Shown piece after piece: positions 50,859 through 59,013 of a stretch of 64,000 nt of DNA. The stretch lies in assembly GCA_964250615.1 (NCBI GenBank), contig CAXUGM010000019.1. The stretch is one strand, 5' to 3'. Every line of letters starts with the position of its first letter. Positions within the stretch are counted from its first letter, which is position 1. Both the position numbers and the translations under genes were made by a program. Source of the stretch: Blautia sp900556555 (GTDB lineage Bacteria > Bacillota > Clostridia > Lachnospirales > Lachnospiraceae). The notes under the pieces are model-generated. The model ran no database searches and was not told the origin of the DNA. It was given only the letters and a program-made list of their open reading frames with translations.

Positions 50859-51176
50859 TCAGTGCATGAGCTTCATCATCTGAATGATCTGTTCCATACG
50901 CTGAACCTCTTCTGGGGATTTTCCTATTTTCAGGACTTGGATAATGCGATCCATTTCCTGGGAATCAAACTCCATGCCCCGGGATTTTCCCTGGGACACA
51001 GCAGACAGGAGAAAAGGAAGAAGCTCTTTGGGACTTTTTCCTGCACCCTGGCTGGCAATGGAATTTAAAAGTGCTAATTTTGACATATCCATACCGGCAA
51101 GGTTTGGGTGATTCATCCAGGAAGTTTCTTCCTGGATGTTTTTATTTCCCGGCTTTTGCTGTTGTTTGTTCATCAT
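50859..51176 (-). CDS. Hypothetical 105-aa protein
   Basis: I do not recognise a named family. The product is Gln- and Met-rich: MNKQQQKPGNKNIQEE at the start, then SKLALLNSIASQGAGKSPKELLPFLLSAVSQGKSRGMEFDSQEMDRIIQVLKIGKSPEEVQRMEQIIQMM. The end looks like an amphipathic helix. It overlaps the preceding minus-strand gene by 4 bp (ATGA), so the two are translated together. The pair has been seen by me as a conserved duo in spore formers only by impression, so a sporulation role is speculation. Confidence 0.65.
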   Translation of the reverse strand: MMNKQQQKPGNKNIQEETSWMNHPNLAGMDMSKLALLNSIASQGAGKSPKELLPFLLSAVSQGKSRGMEFDSQEMDRIIQVLKIGKSPEEVQRMEQIIQMMKLMH

Positions 51177-51514
51177 GGCGTTTTGCTCCTTTCATTGTTT
51201 TGAGATAATTCAAACATCTGTAGCATTAAGAAGGTGTTGATGAGATTGTCGATACGCTCCTTTGTGGGTCCGTGACAGACTTTGCTGCATGCAGAGAGCA
51301 TCTCCAAAGGGTCAGCCTTTTCCCTGGACTGGGCACATAACTGTGCACTGCTTTTTGCGGACTGAATCAGGCGGATTGTATTTTGAAGTTCTAAGATTTT
51401 TGCAAGGATAGAGACAAAGGACTGTCCGGAAGCAGGAAGATAGGGTAAGGCTGCTTTTAATATCTGTACAGAATCTTCTTCTGCCATTTCATCCAGAAAA
51501 GAATGAGATTCCAT
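51173..51514 (-). CDS. Hypothetical 113-aa protein
   Basis: I do not recognise this helical protein: MESHSFLDEMAEEDSVQILKAALPYLPASGQSFVSILAKILELQNTIRLIQSA, then LEMLSACSKVCHGPTKERIDNLINTFLMLQMFELSQ. The regular leucine and isoleucine spacing suggests helical bundles. GGGAGG lies properly before its ATG on the minus strand, which supports a real gene. It is coupled to the 105-aa gene that follows it. Both oppose alaS and a 53-aa ORF, so they form a separate unit. Confidence 0.65.
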   Translation of the reverse strand: MESHSFLDEMAEEDSVQILKAALPYLPASGQSFVSILAKILELQNTIRLIQSAKSSAQLCAQSREKADPLEMLSACSKVCHGPTKERIDNLINTFLMLQMFELSQNNERSKTP

Positions 51515-51622
51515 TGCCAGACCTCCCGGTAACCTGAGTTTTTAAACTATATGCAAAAATAGCCGTTCCTATGACAAAAGGATTTTAGTAGCATAAACTA
51601 TAGGGAAAGAGAGGTGTCTGAT

Positions 51623-51784
51623 ATGGAGCATCCAAAAACAAGACTGGTGGAAGAAGATAACACCATTTATGAAATAGATTTAGAATGTATGAGAAAAAAA
51701 GAGCAGAAAAGGCAGCAGATAGAATGGATGAGGCAGAAAAAGAACGCGGGCTGCCAAGGAGGCAGAAGCCAGAAGCAGGACTGA
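51623..51784 (+). CDS. Hypothetical 53-aa basic peptide
   Basis: A short frame starts at ATG 51623 behind AGAGAGGTG and ends at TGA 51782-51784. The product begins MEHPKTRLVEEDNTIYEIDLECM and ends with a highly basic helix (RKKEQKRQQIEWMRQKKN). It is divergent from the 113-aa gene. I know no family. The good ribosome binding site and sharp charge pattern favour a real gene, but it could be a chance frame. Confidence 0.45.
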   Translation: MEHPKTRLVEEDNTIYEIDLECMRKKEQKRQQIEWMRQKKNAGCQGGRSQKQD

Positions 51785-51797
51785 GACAGGATTTTTC

Positions 51798-51826
51798 TTG
51801 AAATACGGGAAATCCTGTGCTATGAT
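51798..51826 (+). promoter_or_regulatory. alaS promoter
   Basis: TTGAAA (51798-51803) and TATGAT (51821-51826) are 17 bp apart. The leader to the GTG start is only about 85 nt and shows no T-box, unlike pheST and leuS. Confidence 0.7.
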
Positions 51827-51914
51827 AAAAAACAATGATTATACCGTTTTTGGGGCAGAAATCCACTGTTTCACCTGAAAACGTAAAATGATATACCATC
51901 AGGAGGGAAAAACC

Positions 51915-54554
51915 GTGAATAAATACGGAGTAAATGAACTTAGAAGAATGTTTTTAGAGTTTTTCGAAAGTAAAGAGCATCTGGCAATGAAGAGCTTTTC
52001 TCTGGTTCCGCACAATGACAAGAGCTTACTTTTGATCAACTCCGGAATGGCACCACTGAAACCATACTTTACAGGAGCAGAAATTCCACCGAGACGCCGT
52101 GTGACAACCTGCCAGAAATGTATCCGTACCGGCGATATCGAAAACGTAGGAAAAACTGCACGCCACGGTACATTTTTTGAAATGCTGGGTAACTTCTCCT
52201 TTGGAGATTACTTCAAGCATGAAGCAATTGCATGGTCCTGGGAGTTTCTGACAAAAGTAGTGGGACTTGATGAAAACCGCCTTTATCCTTCTATTTATGA
52301 AGAAGATGATGAAGCATTTGAAATCTGGAACAAAGAAATCGGTATCCCGGCAGAGCGTATTTTCCGTTTTGGAAAAGCAGATAATTTCTGGGAACACGGT
52401 GCAGGCCCATGTGGTCCATGCTCTGAAATCTACTATGACCGTGGTGAGAAATACGGCTGCGGAAGCCCGGATTGTACGGTAGGCTGTGAATGTGACCGTT
52501 ACATGGAAATCTGGAACAACGTATTTACCCAGTTTGAAAATGACGGAGAAGGACATTACACAGAATTAGTACAGAAAAACATTGATACCGGTATGGGTCT
52601 GGAACGTCTTGCATCTGTTGTTCAGGATGTAGATTCTATTTTCGATGTAGATACATTGTGTGCTCTGCGTAACAAAGTCTGCGAACTGGCTCATACAGAG
52701 TATAAGAAAGACGAGGCAAAGGATGTTTCCATCCGTCTCATTACAGACCATATCCGTTCTGCTACCTTTATGATCTCTGACGGTATCATGCCTACCAACG
52801 AAGGAAGAGGCTATGTGCTCCGCCGTCTGATCCGCCGTGCAGCCCGTCATGGACGCCTTCTTGGAATCGAAGGCAAATTCCTGGCAGCATTAAGTGCGGT
52901 TGTAATCGAAGGCTCTAAAGACGGATATCCGGAACTGGAAGAAAAGAAAGATTTCATCTTCCAGGTACTGACAAAGGAAGAAGAACAGTTTAATAAGACC
53001 ATTGACCAGGGTCTTCATATCCTGGGTGAAATGGAAGAAGCAATGAACAAAGAAGGCCGCACAGAACTTTCCGGTGAAGATGCATTCAAATTATACGATA
53101 CCTATGGATTCCCAATTGACCTGACAAGAGAGATTCTGGAAGAAAAAGGTTATACCATCGACGAAAACGGCTTCAAAGAAGCAATGGAAGTACAGAGAAA
53201 ACAGGCCAGAGAAGCAAGAGCAGTGACCAACTACATGGGTGCAGATGCTACGGTTTATGATGAAATCGATGCGGCTGTTACTACAGAATTTGTTGGATAT
53301 GACAAGCTTGTCTGCGAGTCAAAAGTAACGGTTCTCACTACAGAATCCGAATTAGTGGATGCCCTTACGGAAGACCAGAGAGGTACTGTTTTCGTAGAGC
53401 AGACTCCATTCTATGCTACCATGGGTGGCCAGCAGGGAGATAAGGGTGTGATCACTCTTGGAGATGCTGAATTTAAAGTAGAAGATACCATCAATTTAAG
53501 AGGTGGAAAAGTAGGCCATGTAGGTGTTCTTACCAAAGGCATGATCAAAACAGGCGACGTAGTAACCCTGAAAGTATGTGAAGCAGGAAGAAGCAATTGC
53601 TGCAAGAACCACAGTGCAACACATCTTTTACAGAAAGCATTAAAAACAGTCTTAGGTTCACATGTAGAACAGAAAGGTTCTCTGGTAACACCAGACAGAC
53701 TCCGTTTCGACTTTGCACATTTCCAGGCTATGACAGCAGAAGAACTGGCAAAAGTAGAAGAAATGGTCAATGCTGAGATTCAGGCGGCTCTTCCGGTTGT
53801 AACAGATGTTATGACCATCGAAGAAGCTAAGAAAACAGGAGCTATGGCACTGTTCGGTGAAAAATACGGTGAAAAAGTACGCGTGGTTTCTATGGGAGAC
53901 TTCTCCAAAGAACTTTGCGGTGGTACCCATGTTTCCAATACCAGTGTGATCACAACCTTCAAGATTGTATCTGAAAGCGGTATTGCAGCAGGTGTAAGAC
54001 GTATTGAAGCCCTGACCGGAGAAGGCGTGTTCGCTTACTATAAAGAAATTGAAAAACGCCAGGCAGAGATTGCGGCAATGCTGAAAACCTCACCGGCAGA
54101 AATCGAAGAAAAAATCGCACACCTTCAGGCAGAAGTGAAAGAACTTCACAGTGAGAATGAGTCCCTGAAAGCAAAAATGGCTCAGGATGCTGTAGGCGAT
54201 GTTATGGATCAGGTGCAGGAAGTCAAAGGCGTGAAACTTCTGGCAGTATCCCTTACGGATGTAGATATGAATGGTCTTCGTGACCTGGGTGACCAGTTAA
54301 AAGAAAAACTGGGCGAAGGTGTGGTAGTTCTTGCCAGTGTAGCAGGCGGCAAAGTAAGCCTTCTTGCAATGGTAACAGACCAGGCTCAGAAAGCAGGCGC
54401 TCATGCAGGAAATCTCATCAAAGGCATGGCAGCAATCGTAGGCGGAGGCGGCGGCGGACGCCCAAATATGGCTCAGGCCGGCGGTAAAAATCCTGCAAAA
54501 GTACCGGAAGCACTGGAAGCAGCAGCAGGTATTTTGGCAGACCAGATAAAATAA
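51915..54554 (+). CDS. alaS: Alanine-tRNA ligase
   Basis: AlaRS (879 aa) charges tRNA-Ala. The start is GTG 51915 with AGGAGG 8 nt upstream, giving the usual length; an upstream ATG is not used. Domains in order are the class II core (VNELRRMFLEFFESKEH; RRRVTTCQKCIRTGDIENVG; GDYFKHEAIAW), a tRNA-recognition domain (about 250-460), the editing domain with the HxxxH-like NHSATHLLQKAL and CGGTHV (about 550-670), a coiled coil and the C-terminal DHHA1 domain with GGGGGGRPNMAQAGG. Zn-binding residues in the editing site are intact. Confidence 0.97.
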   Translation: MNKYGVNELRRMFLEFFESKEHLAMKSFSLVPHNDKSLLLINSGMAPLKPYFTGAEIPPRRRVTTCQKCIRTGDIENVGKTARHGTFFEMLGNFSFGDYFKHEAIAWSWEFLTKVVGLDENRLYPSIYEEDDEAFEIWNKEIGIPAERIFRFGKADNFWEHGAGPCGPCSEIYYDRGEKYGCGSPDCTVGCECDRYMEIWNNVFTQFENDGEGHYTELVQKNIDTGMGLERLASVVQDVDSIFDVDTLCALRNKVCELAHTEYKKDEAKDVSIRLITDHIRSATFMISDGIMPTNEGRGYVLRRLIRRAARHGRLLGIEGKFLAALSAVVIEGSKDGYPELEEKKDFIFQVLTKEEEQFNKTIDQGLHILGEMEEAMNKEGRTELSGEDAFKLYDTYGFPIDLTREILEEKGYTIDENGFKEAMEVQRKQAREARAVTNYMGADATVYDEIDAAVTTEFVGYDKLVCESKVTVLTTESELVDALTEDQRGTVFVEQTPFYATMGGQQGDKGVITLGDAEFKVEDTINLRGGKVGHVGVLTKGMIKTGDVVTLKVCEAGRSNCCKNHSATHLLQKALKTVLGSHVEQKGSLVTPDRLRFDFAHFQAMTAEELAKVEEMVNAEIQAALPVVTDVMTIEEAKKTGAMALFGEKYGEKVRVVSMGDFSKELCGGTHVSNTSVITTFKIVSESGIAAGVRRIEALTGEGVFAYYKEIEKRQAEIAAMLKTSPAEIEEKIAHLQAEVKELHSENESLKAKMAQDAVGDVMDQVQEVKGVKLLAVSLTDVDMNGLRDLGDQLKEKLGEGVVVLASVAGGKVSLLAMVTDQAQKAGAHAGNLIKGMAAIVGGGGGGRPNMAQAGGKNPAKVPEALEAAAGILADQIK

Positions 54555-54586
54555 TGAAAGTTTTTAAGAAATTTCATATAAAATAG

Positions 54587-54614
54587 TTGACGAACTTCAA
54601 AAATCTGCTATAAT
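54587..54614 (+). promoter_or_regulatory. rpsU promoter
   Basis: TTGACG (54587-54592) and TATAAT (54609-54614) are 16 bp apart, a strong sigma-A promoter with a leader of about 70 nt before the rpsU ATG. Confidence 0.8.
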
Positions 54615-54691
54615 ATCAGATGTGCAATAAAAATACCCAGACAGTTGTATTATGCACAATTTACAGCTGGAGGGAGGTTAGGTGTGAGCTT

Positions 54692-54868
54692 ATGTCAAAT
54701 GTAATCGTCAAAGAGAACGAGACTTTAGATAGCGCTTTACGTCGTTTCAAGCGTAGCTGTGCAAAAGCAGGTATTCAGCAGGAAATCCGTAAAAGAGAGC
54801 ATTACGAAAAACCAAGCGTTCGTCGTAAGAAAAAATCTGAAGCAGCTAGAAAACGTAAATATAATTAA
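54692..54868 (+). CDS. rpsU: Small ribosomal subunit protein bS21
   Basis: The 58-aa bS21 protein: MSNVIVKENETLDSALRRFKRSCAKAGIQQEIRKREHYEKPSVRRKKKSEAARKRKYN-type sequence, strongly basic at the C-terminus (arginines and lysines from residue 31 on). Members help the 30S subunit bind mRNA near the anti-Shine-Dalgarno. Codon use is strongly biased. The true start is ATG 54692; the frame upstream includes the promoter leader. It is monocistronic, with a strong promoter and a terminator at 54881. Confidence 0.96.
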   Translation: MSNVIVKENETLDSALRRFKRSCAKAGIQQEIRKREHYEKPSVRRKKKSEAARKRKYN

Positions 54869-54880
54869 TGTGCAGTAAAG

Positions 54881-54908
54881 GCCTCTGGACAACACCAGAG
54901 GCTTTTTT
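54881..54908 (+). terminator. rpsU terminator
   Basis: GCCTCTGG-ACAACA-CCAGAGGC (perfect 8-bp stem) is followed by TTTTTT, 12 bp after the rpsU stop. Confidence 0.92.
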
Positions 54909-54928
54909 ACAAGGTATGAAACGAAAAT

Positions 54929-56464
54929 ATGAAAAAAATTATTGAATTAATATCCAGTAGACTGTTTGTCACCATTGCAGCGGTATTGCTGCAGCTGATA
55001 TGGATTTTCGCCATGCTCTGGGGCGTAGGTGCATTCTCCGGGCATGTGCTTACCGACTTAAATGTTTTGAGCGTGCTCATGGTTCTCTGGGTTGTAAATA
55101 AAAGAATCAATCCATCCTACAAACTTGCGTGGACAATTTTGATTCTTGCCTTTCCTGTTTTTGGTGTTATTATTTATCTGCTGCTGGGACAGTCCAGGGT
55201 TGCGAAAAAGATGACTCAGGAGTCCGAAAAAGTAGTAAAAGAAATCTCTAATTTCTTCAAAGAGACAAAAGAGACCAGAAAGGCACTGAAAGAAGAAAAT
55301 GAAGGCGTTTCTAATCAATCTGCCTATATCCGTGACTATGCAGGGTTTCCGGTACACAGAAATACCACTACCCAATATTACGGGGTAGGAGATGACATGT
55401 TCATTGATATGCTGGAGGATCTGAAAAAGGCAGAACATTTTATCTTTCTGGAATATTTTATTATCCATGAAGGCCGTATGTGGGGAGCCATCCTGGATGT
55501 GCTGGAAGAAAAGGCAAGCCAGGGCGTGGACGTCAGGCTCATCTATGATGATGTGGGATGTGTCAATACCCTTCCGCCAAGATATTACAAACGCCTTCAG
55601 GCAAAAGGGATTAAATGTGCAGCCTTTAACCCTGTCAGGCCTATTTTAAATATTGTCCTCAACAACCGTGACCACAGAAAGATTCTGATCATTGACGGGC
55701 ATACGGGATACAATGGGGGAATCAATCTGGCAGATGAATATATCAACGAGCAGATGCGGTTTGGCCACTGGAAAGACACGGGAGTCCGTACTCATGGAGA
55801 AGGGGTATGGAATCTTACGGTCATGTTTTTACAGATGTGGACTGTGGTCACCAGAACCAAGACTCATCTGCCTGCTTACGGACCCTATATTTTTCATCAG
55901 GAAGAATTTGAAAATGACGGATTTGTCCAGCCATACGGGGATTCCCCATTGGATGATGAGGTCGTGGGAGAAAATGTTTACCTGAATATTATCAATCAGG
56001 CAAAACGGTATGTGTATATAGCAACACCGTACCTGATCATTGACAATGAAATGATGACTGCACTCTGCCTGGCATCGAAAAAAGGCGTGGATGTGCGGAT
56101 CATTACACCGGGTATTCCGGATAAGAAGCTGGTGTTCTTGCTCACCCAGTCTTACTATCAGCAGCTTCTGGAAGCAGGGGTAAGGATTTTTGAATACACC
56201 CCGGGCTTCATTCATGCGAAAAACTTTGTATGTGATGATGAAATTGCAGTTGTAGGAACCATCAATCTGGATTACAGAAGCCTGTATCTTCATTTTGAAT
56301 GTGCTACCTGGATGTATAAATGCCAGGCAGTAGGACAGGTGAAAGAAGATATGACGGACACTTTCGGGGATTCCAGGGAAATCACTCTGGATATGTGCCG
56401 CAGGCAGAATATCTTCCGCAGGGGAATGCAGAGTATTCTCAGGTTGTTTGCACCTATGCTGTAA
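54929..56464 (+). CDS. cls: Cardiolipin synthase
   Basis: The 511-aa membrane enzyme joins two phosphatidylglycerols to cardiolipin. Two N-terminal helices (about residues 8-30 and 40-62) precede two phospholipase-D-type active sites. The first HKD box is NNRDHRKILIIDGHTGYNGGINLADEY (about residue 247) and the second is FIHAKNFVCDDEIAVVGTINLDYRS (about residue 430). The length agrees with bacterial ClsA/B types. It starts 20 bp after the rpsU terminator with only a weak ribosome binding site. The following gene starts 20 bp after its stop and may be co-transcribed. Confidence 0.95.
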   Translation: MKKIIELISSRLFVTIAAVLLQLIWIFAMLWGVGAFSGHVLTDLNVLSVLMVLWVVNKRINPSYKLAWTILILAFPVFGVIIYLLLGQSRVAKKMTQESEKVVKEISNFFKETKETRKALKEENEGVSNQSAYIRDYAGFPVHRNTTTQYYGVGDDMFIDMLEDLKKAEHFIFLEYFIIHEGRMWGAILDVLEEKASQGVDVRLIYDDVGCVNTLPPRYYKRLQAKGIKCAAFNPVRPILNIVLNNRDHRKILIIDGHTGYNGGINLADEYINEQMRFGHWKDTGVRTHGEGVWNLTVMFLQMWTVVTRTKTHLPAYGPYIFHQEEFENDGFVQPYGDSPLDDEVVGENVYLNIINQAKRYVYIATPYLIIDNEMMTALCLASKKGVDVRIITPGIPDKKLVFLLTQSYYQQLLEAGVRIFEYTPGFIHAKNFVCDDEIAVVGTINLDYRSLYLHFECATWMYKCQAVGQVKEDMTDTFGDSREITLDMCRRQNIFRRGMQSILRLFAPML

Positions 56465-56484
56465 GAAGTAGAAGGAGAATGCTA

Positions 56485-57069
56485 ATGTTTTGGACAAGAG
56501 GAATCTTAGGTACAGATTTGTACCACATTATTCAGTGGTTTTTGATATACAGTATGCTTGGATGGCTGGTAGAATCCATTTATATGTCAATCTGTAACAA
56601 GAAGCTGACGAACCGTGGGTTCATGCGGGGGCCTATGTGCCCAATTTATGGTGTTGGAGCACTGACGGTGTATTTTCTTTTACAGCCGGTGTGCCATAAT
56701 ATCTATCTGCTGTATTTTATGGGATGCCTGATTCCCACCTTGCTGGAGTTTGCCACAGCGAAGCTGATGATCCGCATTTTCGGGGAAGTATGGTGGGATT
56801 ATTCCGATAAGCCTTTTAATTACAAGGGAATCCTGTGCCTGGAAAGTACCATTGCATGGGGATTTTATACACTTGGGCTGTTCTTATTCCTGCATAAAGG
56901 GGTAGAGTTTATTGTGAGCAAATATTCCTACAGTACAGGTATCTGGATGAACAGCATTTTGCTTCTGGTTTTTGCTGTGGATTTTGGTTATGCATTGTAT
57001 GAACAGAAGAAAGACAGCCTTCCAGATGCACTGGACTCCATCAAAAAAAGAATTCGGAATATACGATAG
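56485..57069 (+). CDS. COG4905 'putative ABC permease' membrane protein
   Basis: A 194-aa membrane protein of the group annotated as putative ABC transporter permease (PF06541-like), with about five helices. Typical are FLIYSMLGWLVESIYMSICNKKLTNRGFMRGPMCPIYGVGALTVYFLL and GEVWWDYSDKPFNYKGILCLESTIAWGF. No ATPase partner is nearby and the transporter name is weakly based, so I treat it as a conserved membrane protein. I chose ATG 56485, with AAGGAG 7 nt upstream; the longer frame overlaps cls. A terminator follows at 57091. Confidence 0.85.
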   Translation: MFWTRGILGTDLYHIIQWFLIYSMLGWLVESIYMSICNKKLTNRGFMRGPMCPIYGVGALTVYFLLQPVCHNIYLLYFMGCLIPTLLEFATAKLMIRIFGEVWWDYSDKPFNYKGILCLESTIAWGFYTLGLFLFLHKGVEFIVSKYSYSTGIWMNSILLLVFAVDFGYALYEQKKDSLPDALDSIKKRIRNIR

Positions 57070-57090
57070 ATAGGAATCGGATTCGAGAGA

Positions 57091-57120
57091 AACAGAGGGA
57101 GAAATTACCTCTGTTTTTTT
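57091..57120 (+). terminator. Rho-independent terminator
   Basis: AACAGAGG and CCTCTGTT form an 8-bp stem around GAGAAATTA and are followed by a T-run, 21 bp after the previous stop. Confidence 0.9.
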
Positions 57121-57209
57121 GTATTTAAAAATCCAAATCATCCGCCAAAATGACTCTGAAATGAGCATTTAAAGAGGTGGATTAGAAAAGTTTTTCATCC
57201 AGCCCCTCC

Positions 57210-57480
57210 AATAGGCTATAAATTCATGTTTTTATCATTCCAACCTATTTTTTTATGATCAAAATAGGTTGAATTGCATGTTTTTCTCATATAAGCCTAC
57301 TTTTCTGCCACCAGAATAGGCTAAATTTTAAGGTTCGCAGTTTTCAACTTGTTTTTCTGGAAGAAAAGTTAGGCTAAATATAGAGAATTTTCCTTAGCAG
57401 CCTATTTGCCTTCAAAAAAAGTAGGTGGGATTTCAGAATTTACGGAAACCAACCTATTCGTGCTCCCAAAATGTAGGCTA
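57210..57480. repeat. Phased dyad array 2 (52-bp period)
   Basis: CCTA starts at 57244, 57296, 57401 and 57453, with a degenerate site at 57348 (CTTG). TAGG lies 21 bp after each (22 bp once), and a lone TAGG half-site lies at 57212. TAGG-to-CCTA distances are 31-32 bp. The block 57264-57300 matches 39156-39192 of array 1 exactly, inverted, over 37 nt. The array lies 240 bp upstream of a D-Ala-D-Ala carboxypeptidase gene. Confidence 0.9.
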
Positions 57481-57719
57481 AAAAATGCAAAAAAGCATTT
57501 TCAACTGAAAAAACATTGGAGTATGGTTCGGAAACTGCCGGAGCACTATTTTGTGAGCTAAAACACTGATTTTTCAATGTGCAACCCCCTTTTTTATGTG
57601 GGGAGTTTGAATATTAAATTTGAAAAATCTGCAAAAATGCCCTGAAAACACTTTTTCACGTTCTAATTCTTTTTGGGAATGCTTACAATACCATAAGAGC
57701 AGTTTTTGGAGTGTGAAGC
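57481..57719. other. Non-coding spacer between array 2 and dacF
   Basis: An AT-rich stretch with a small CCCC/GGGG hairpin (57585-57603) and a possible -10 box TACAAT near 57685. I see no ORF, T-box or terminator in it. Confidence 0.5.
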
Positions 57720-58910
57720 ATGAAGAAAAAAATTTGGGCAGTCTGTCTTGTATGGATACTGGCAGGATTTTTCTTGCTGAATGCTGGGGAGGTGACAGTC
57801 CGGGCAGAAGGAGAGGATTTGATCACAGCTCCTCACGGGGTCTTAATGGAGGCTTCCACAGGAACTATTATTTATGAAAAAGATATGGATACCAGGGTGA
57901 AGCCGGCCAGTATCACAAAAATCATGACATTGATCCTGATTTTTGACGAGCTGGAAAAAGGAAATTTACATATGGAAGATGAGGTGATCACCAGTGCATA
58001 TGCCAAGTCCATGGGCGGTTCCCAGGTGTTTCTGGAAGAAGGAGAGAAGCAGACCGTTGAGACCATGATCAAATGTATTGTCATCGCTTCAGGAAATGAT
58101 GCCAGCGTGGCTATGGCAGAACATATTGCAGGAAGCGAAGGAGAGTTTGTCGCCCGGATGAATGAGAGAGCCAAAAGTCTTGGAATGGAAAATACGAATT
58201 TTGAGGACTGCTGCGGTCTGACGGAATCTGACAATCATTATACCAGTGCTCATGATGTGGCAATCATGTCCAGGGAACTGGTGACCCGGTATCCGAAAAT
58301 CCTGGATTATTCCTCTGTCTGGATGGACACCATCACCCATGTCACCCCAAAAGGTACCAGTGAATTCGGACTGACCAATACCAATAAACTAATCCGCAGC
58401 TATGATGGATGTGTTGGGCTGAAAACAGGAAGCACCAGTGTGGCAAAATATTGTGTATCTACGGTTGCGGTGCGGGATGGCATTACCCTGATCAGCGTGG
58501 TGATGACTGCACCAGATTACAAAGTACGTTTCAAAGATGCCGCAGCAATGCTAAACCTGGGATTTGGAACCTGTAAGCTGTATGTAGATGAAAATAAGGA
58601 GAAGCTGAAAAAAGTACCGGTGAAGGACGGAGTAAAGGAGAAATTATCCTGCTGTTATGAAGGGGAATTTCATTACCTGGATACTCAAGGGGCAAACTTA
58701 GATAATATTGAGAAAAAACTGAAGTGGAAAAGTAAAATCCATGCACCGGTGAAGAAGGGAGAGCAGGCTGGAGAGGCAGAATATTATCTGGACGGAAAGA
58801 AAATCGGAAGCGTCAAGATTGTTTTTTCAGAAGGAGTCAGGAAGGCGGGATATGGTGATTATGTAGAGAAAATCTGGAAAAAATTCCTGGGCGGGCACCA
58901 GACTGCATAA
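57720..58910 (+). CDS. D-alanyl-D-alanine carboxypeptidase (DacF-like PBP)
   Basis: A 396-aa exported penicillin-binding protein that trims the terminal D-Ala of peptidoglycan stem peptides. Residues 1-29 form a signal peptide (VCLVWILAGFFLLNAGEVTVRAEG). The three active-site motifs are intact: SITK with the nucleophile Ser64 and Lys67, SGN at 124-126 and KTG at 235-237. A C-terminal beta domain follows (about 290-370) and ends in an amphipathic segment (YVEKIWKKFLGG) suited to membrane attachment. A second carboxypeptidase gene lies at 63095; both are preceded by the phased arrays. Confidence 0.94.
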   Translation: MKKKIWAVCLVWILAGFFLLNAGEVTVRAEGEDLITAPHGVLMEASTGTIIYEKDMDTRVKPASITKIMTLILIFDELEKGNLHMEDEVITSAYAKSMGGSQVFLEEGEKQTVETMIKCIVIASGNDASVAMAEHIAGSEGEFVARMNERAKSLGMENTNFEDCCGLTESDNHYTSAHDVAIMSRELVTRYPKILDYSSVWMDTITHVTPKGTSEFGLTNTNKLIRSYDGCVGLKTGSTSVAKYCVSTVAVRDGITLISVVMTAPDYKVRFKDAAAMLNLGFGTCKLYVDENKEKLKKVPVKDGVKEKLSCCYEGEFHYLDTQGANLDNIEKKLKWKSKIHAPVKKGEQAGEAEYYLDGKKIGSVKIVFSEGVRKAGYGDYVEKIWKKFLGGHQTA

Positions 58911-59013
58911 GAATAAAAAACTGAGAAAAAAGGGATTGAAACCGGTTATTCTTTCGATTATAATAAGCCACGTTAAAAAAGTTTTATTGTGCGGAAAGAA
59001 AAGAGGGTACATC

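Noticed and set aside
54620..54691. N-terminal extension of bS21
   Set aside because: The frame upstream of 54692 is the mRNA leader just after the -10 box; bS21 proteins begin at the MSNVIVKENE-type position.
57210..57480. RNA hairpin array with conserved pairing
   Set aside because: Several units have A-C or C-A opposite each other at the paired flank positions, so compensatory changes are not seen; fixed helical spacing fits DNA recognition better.
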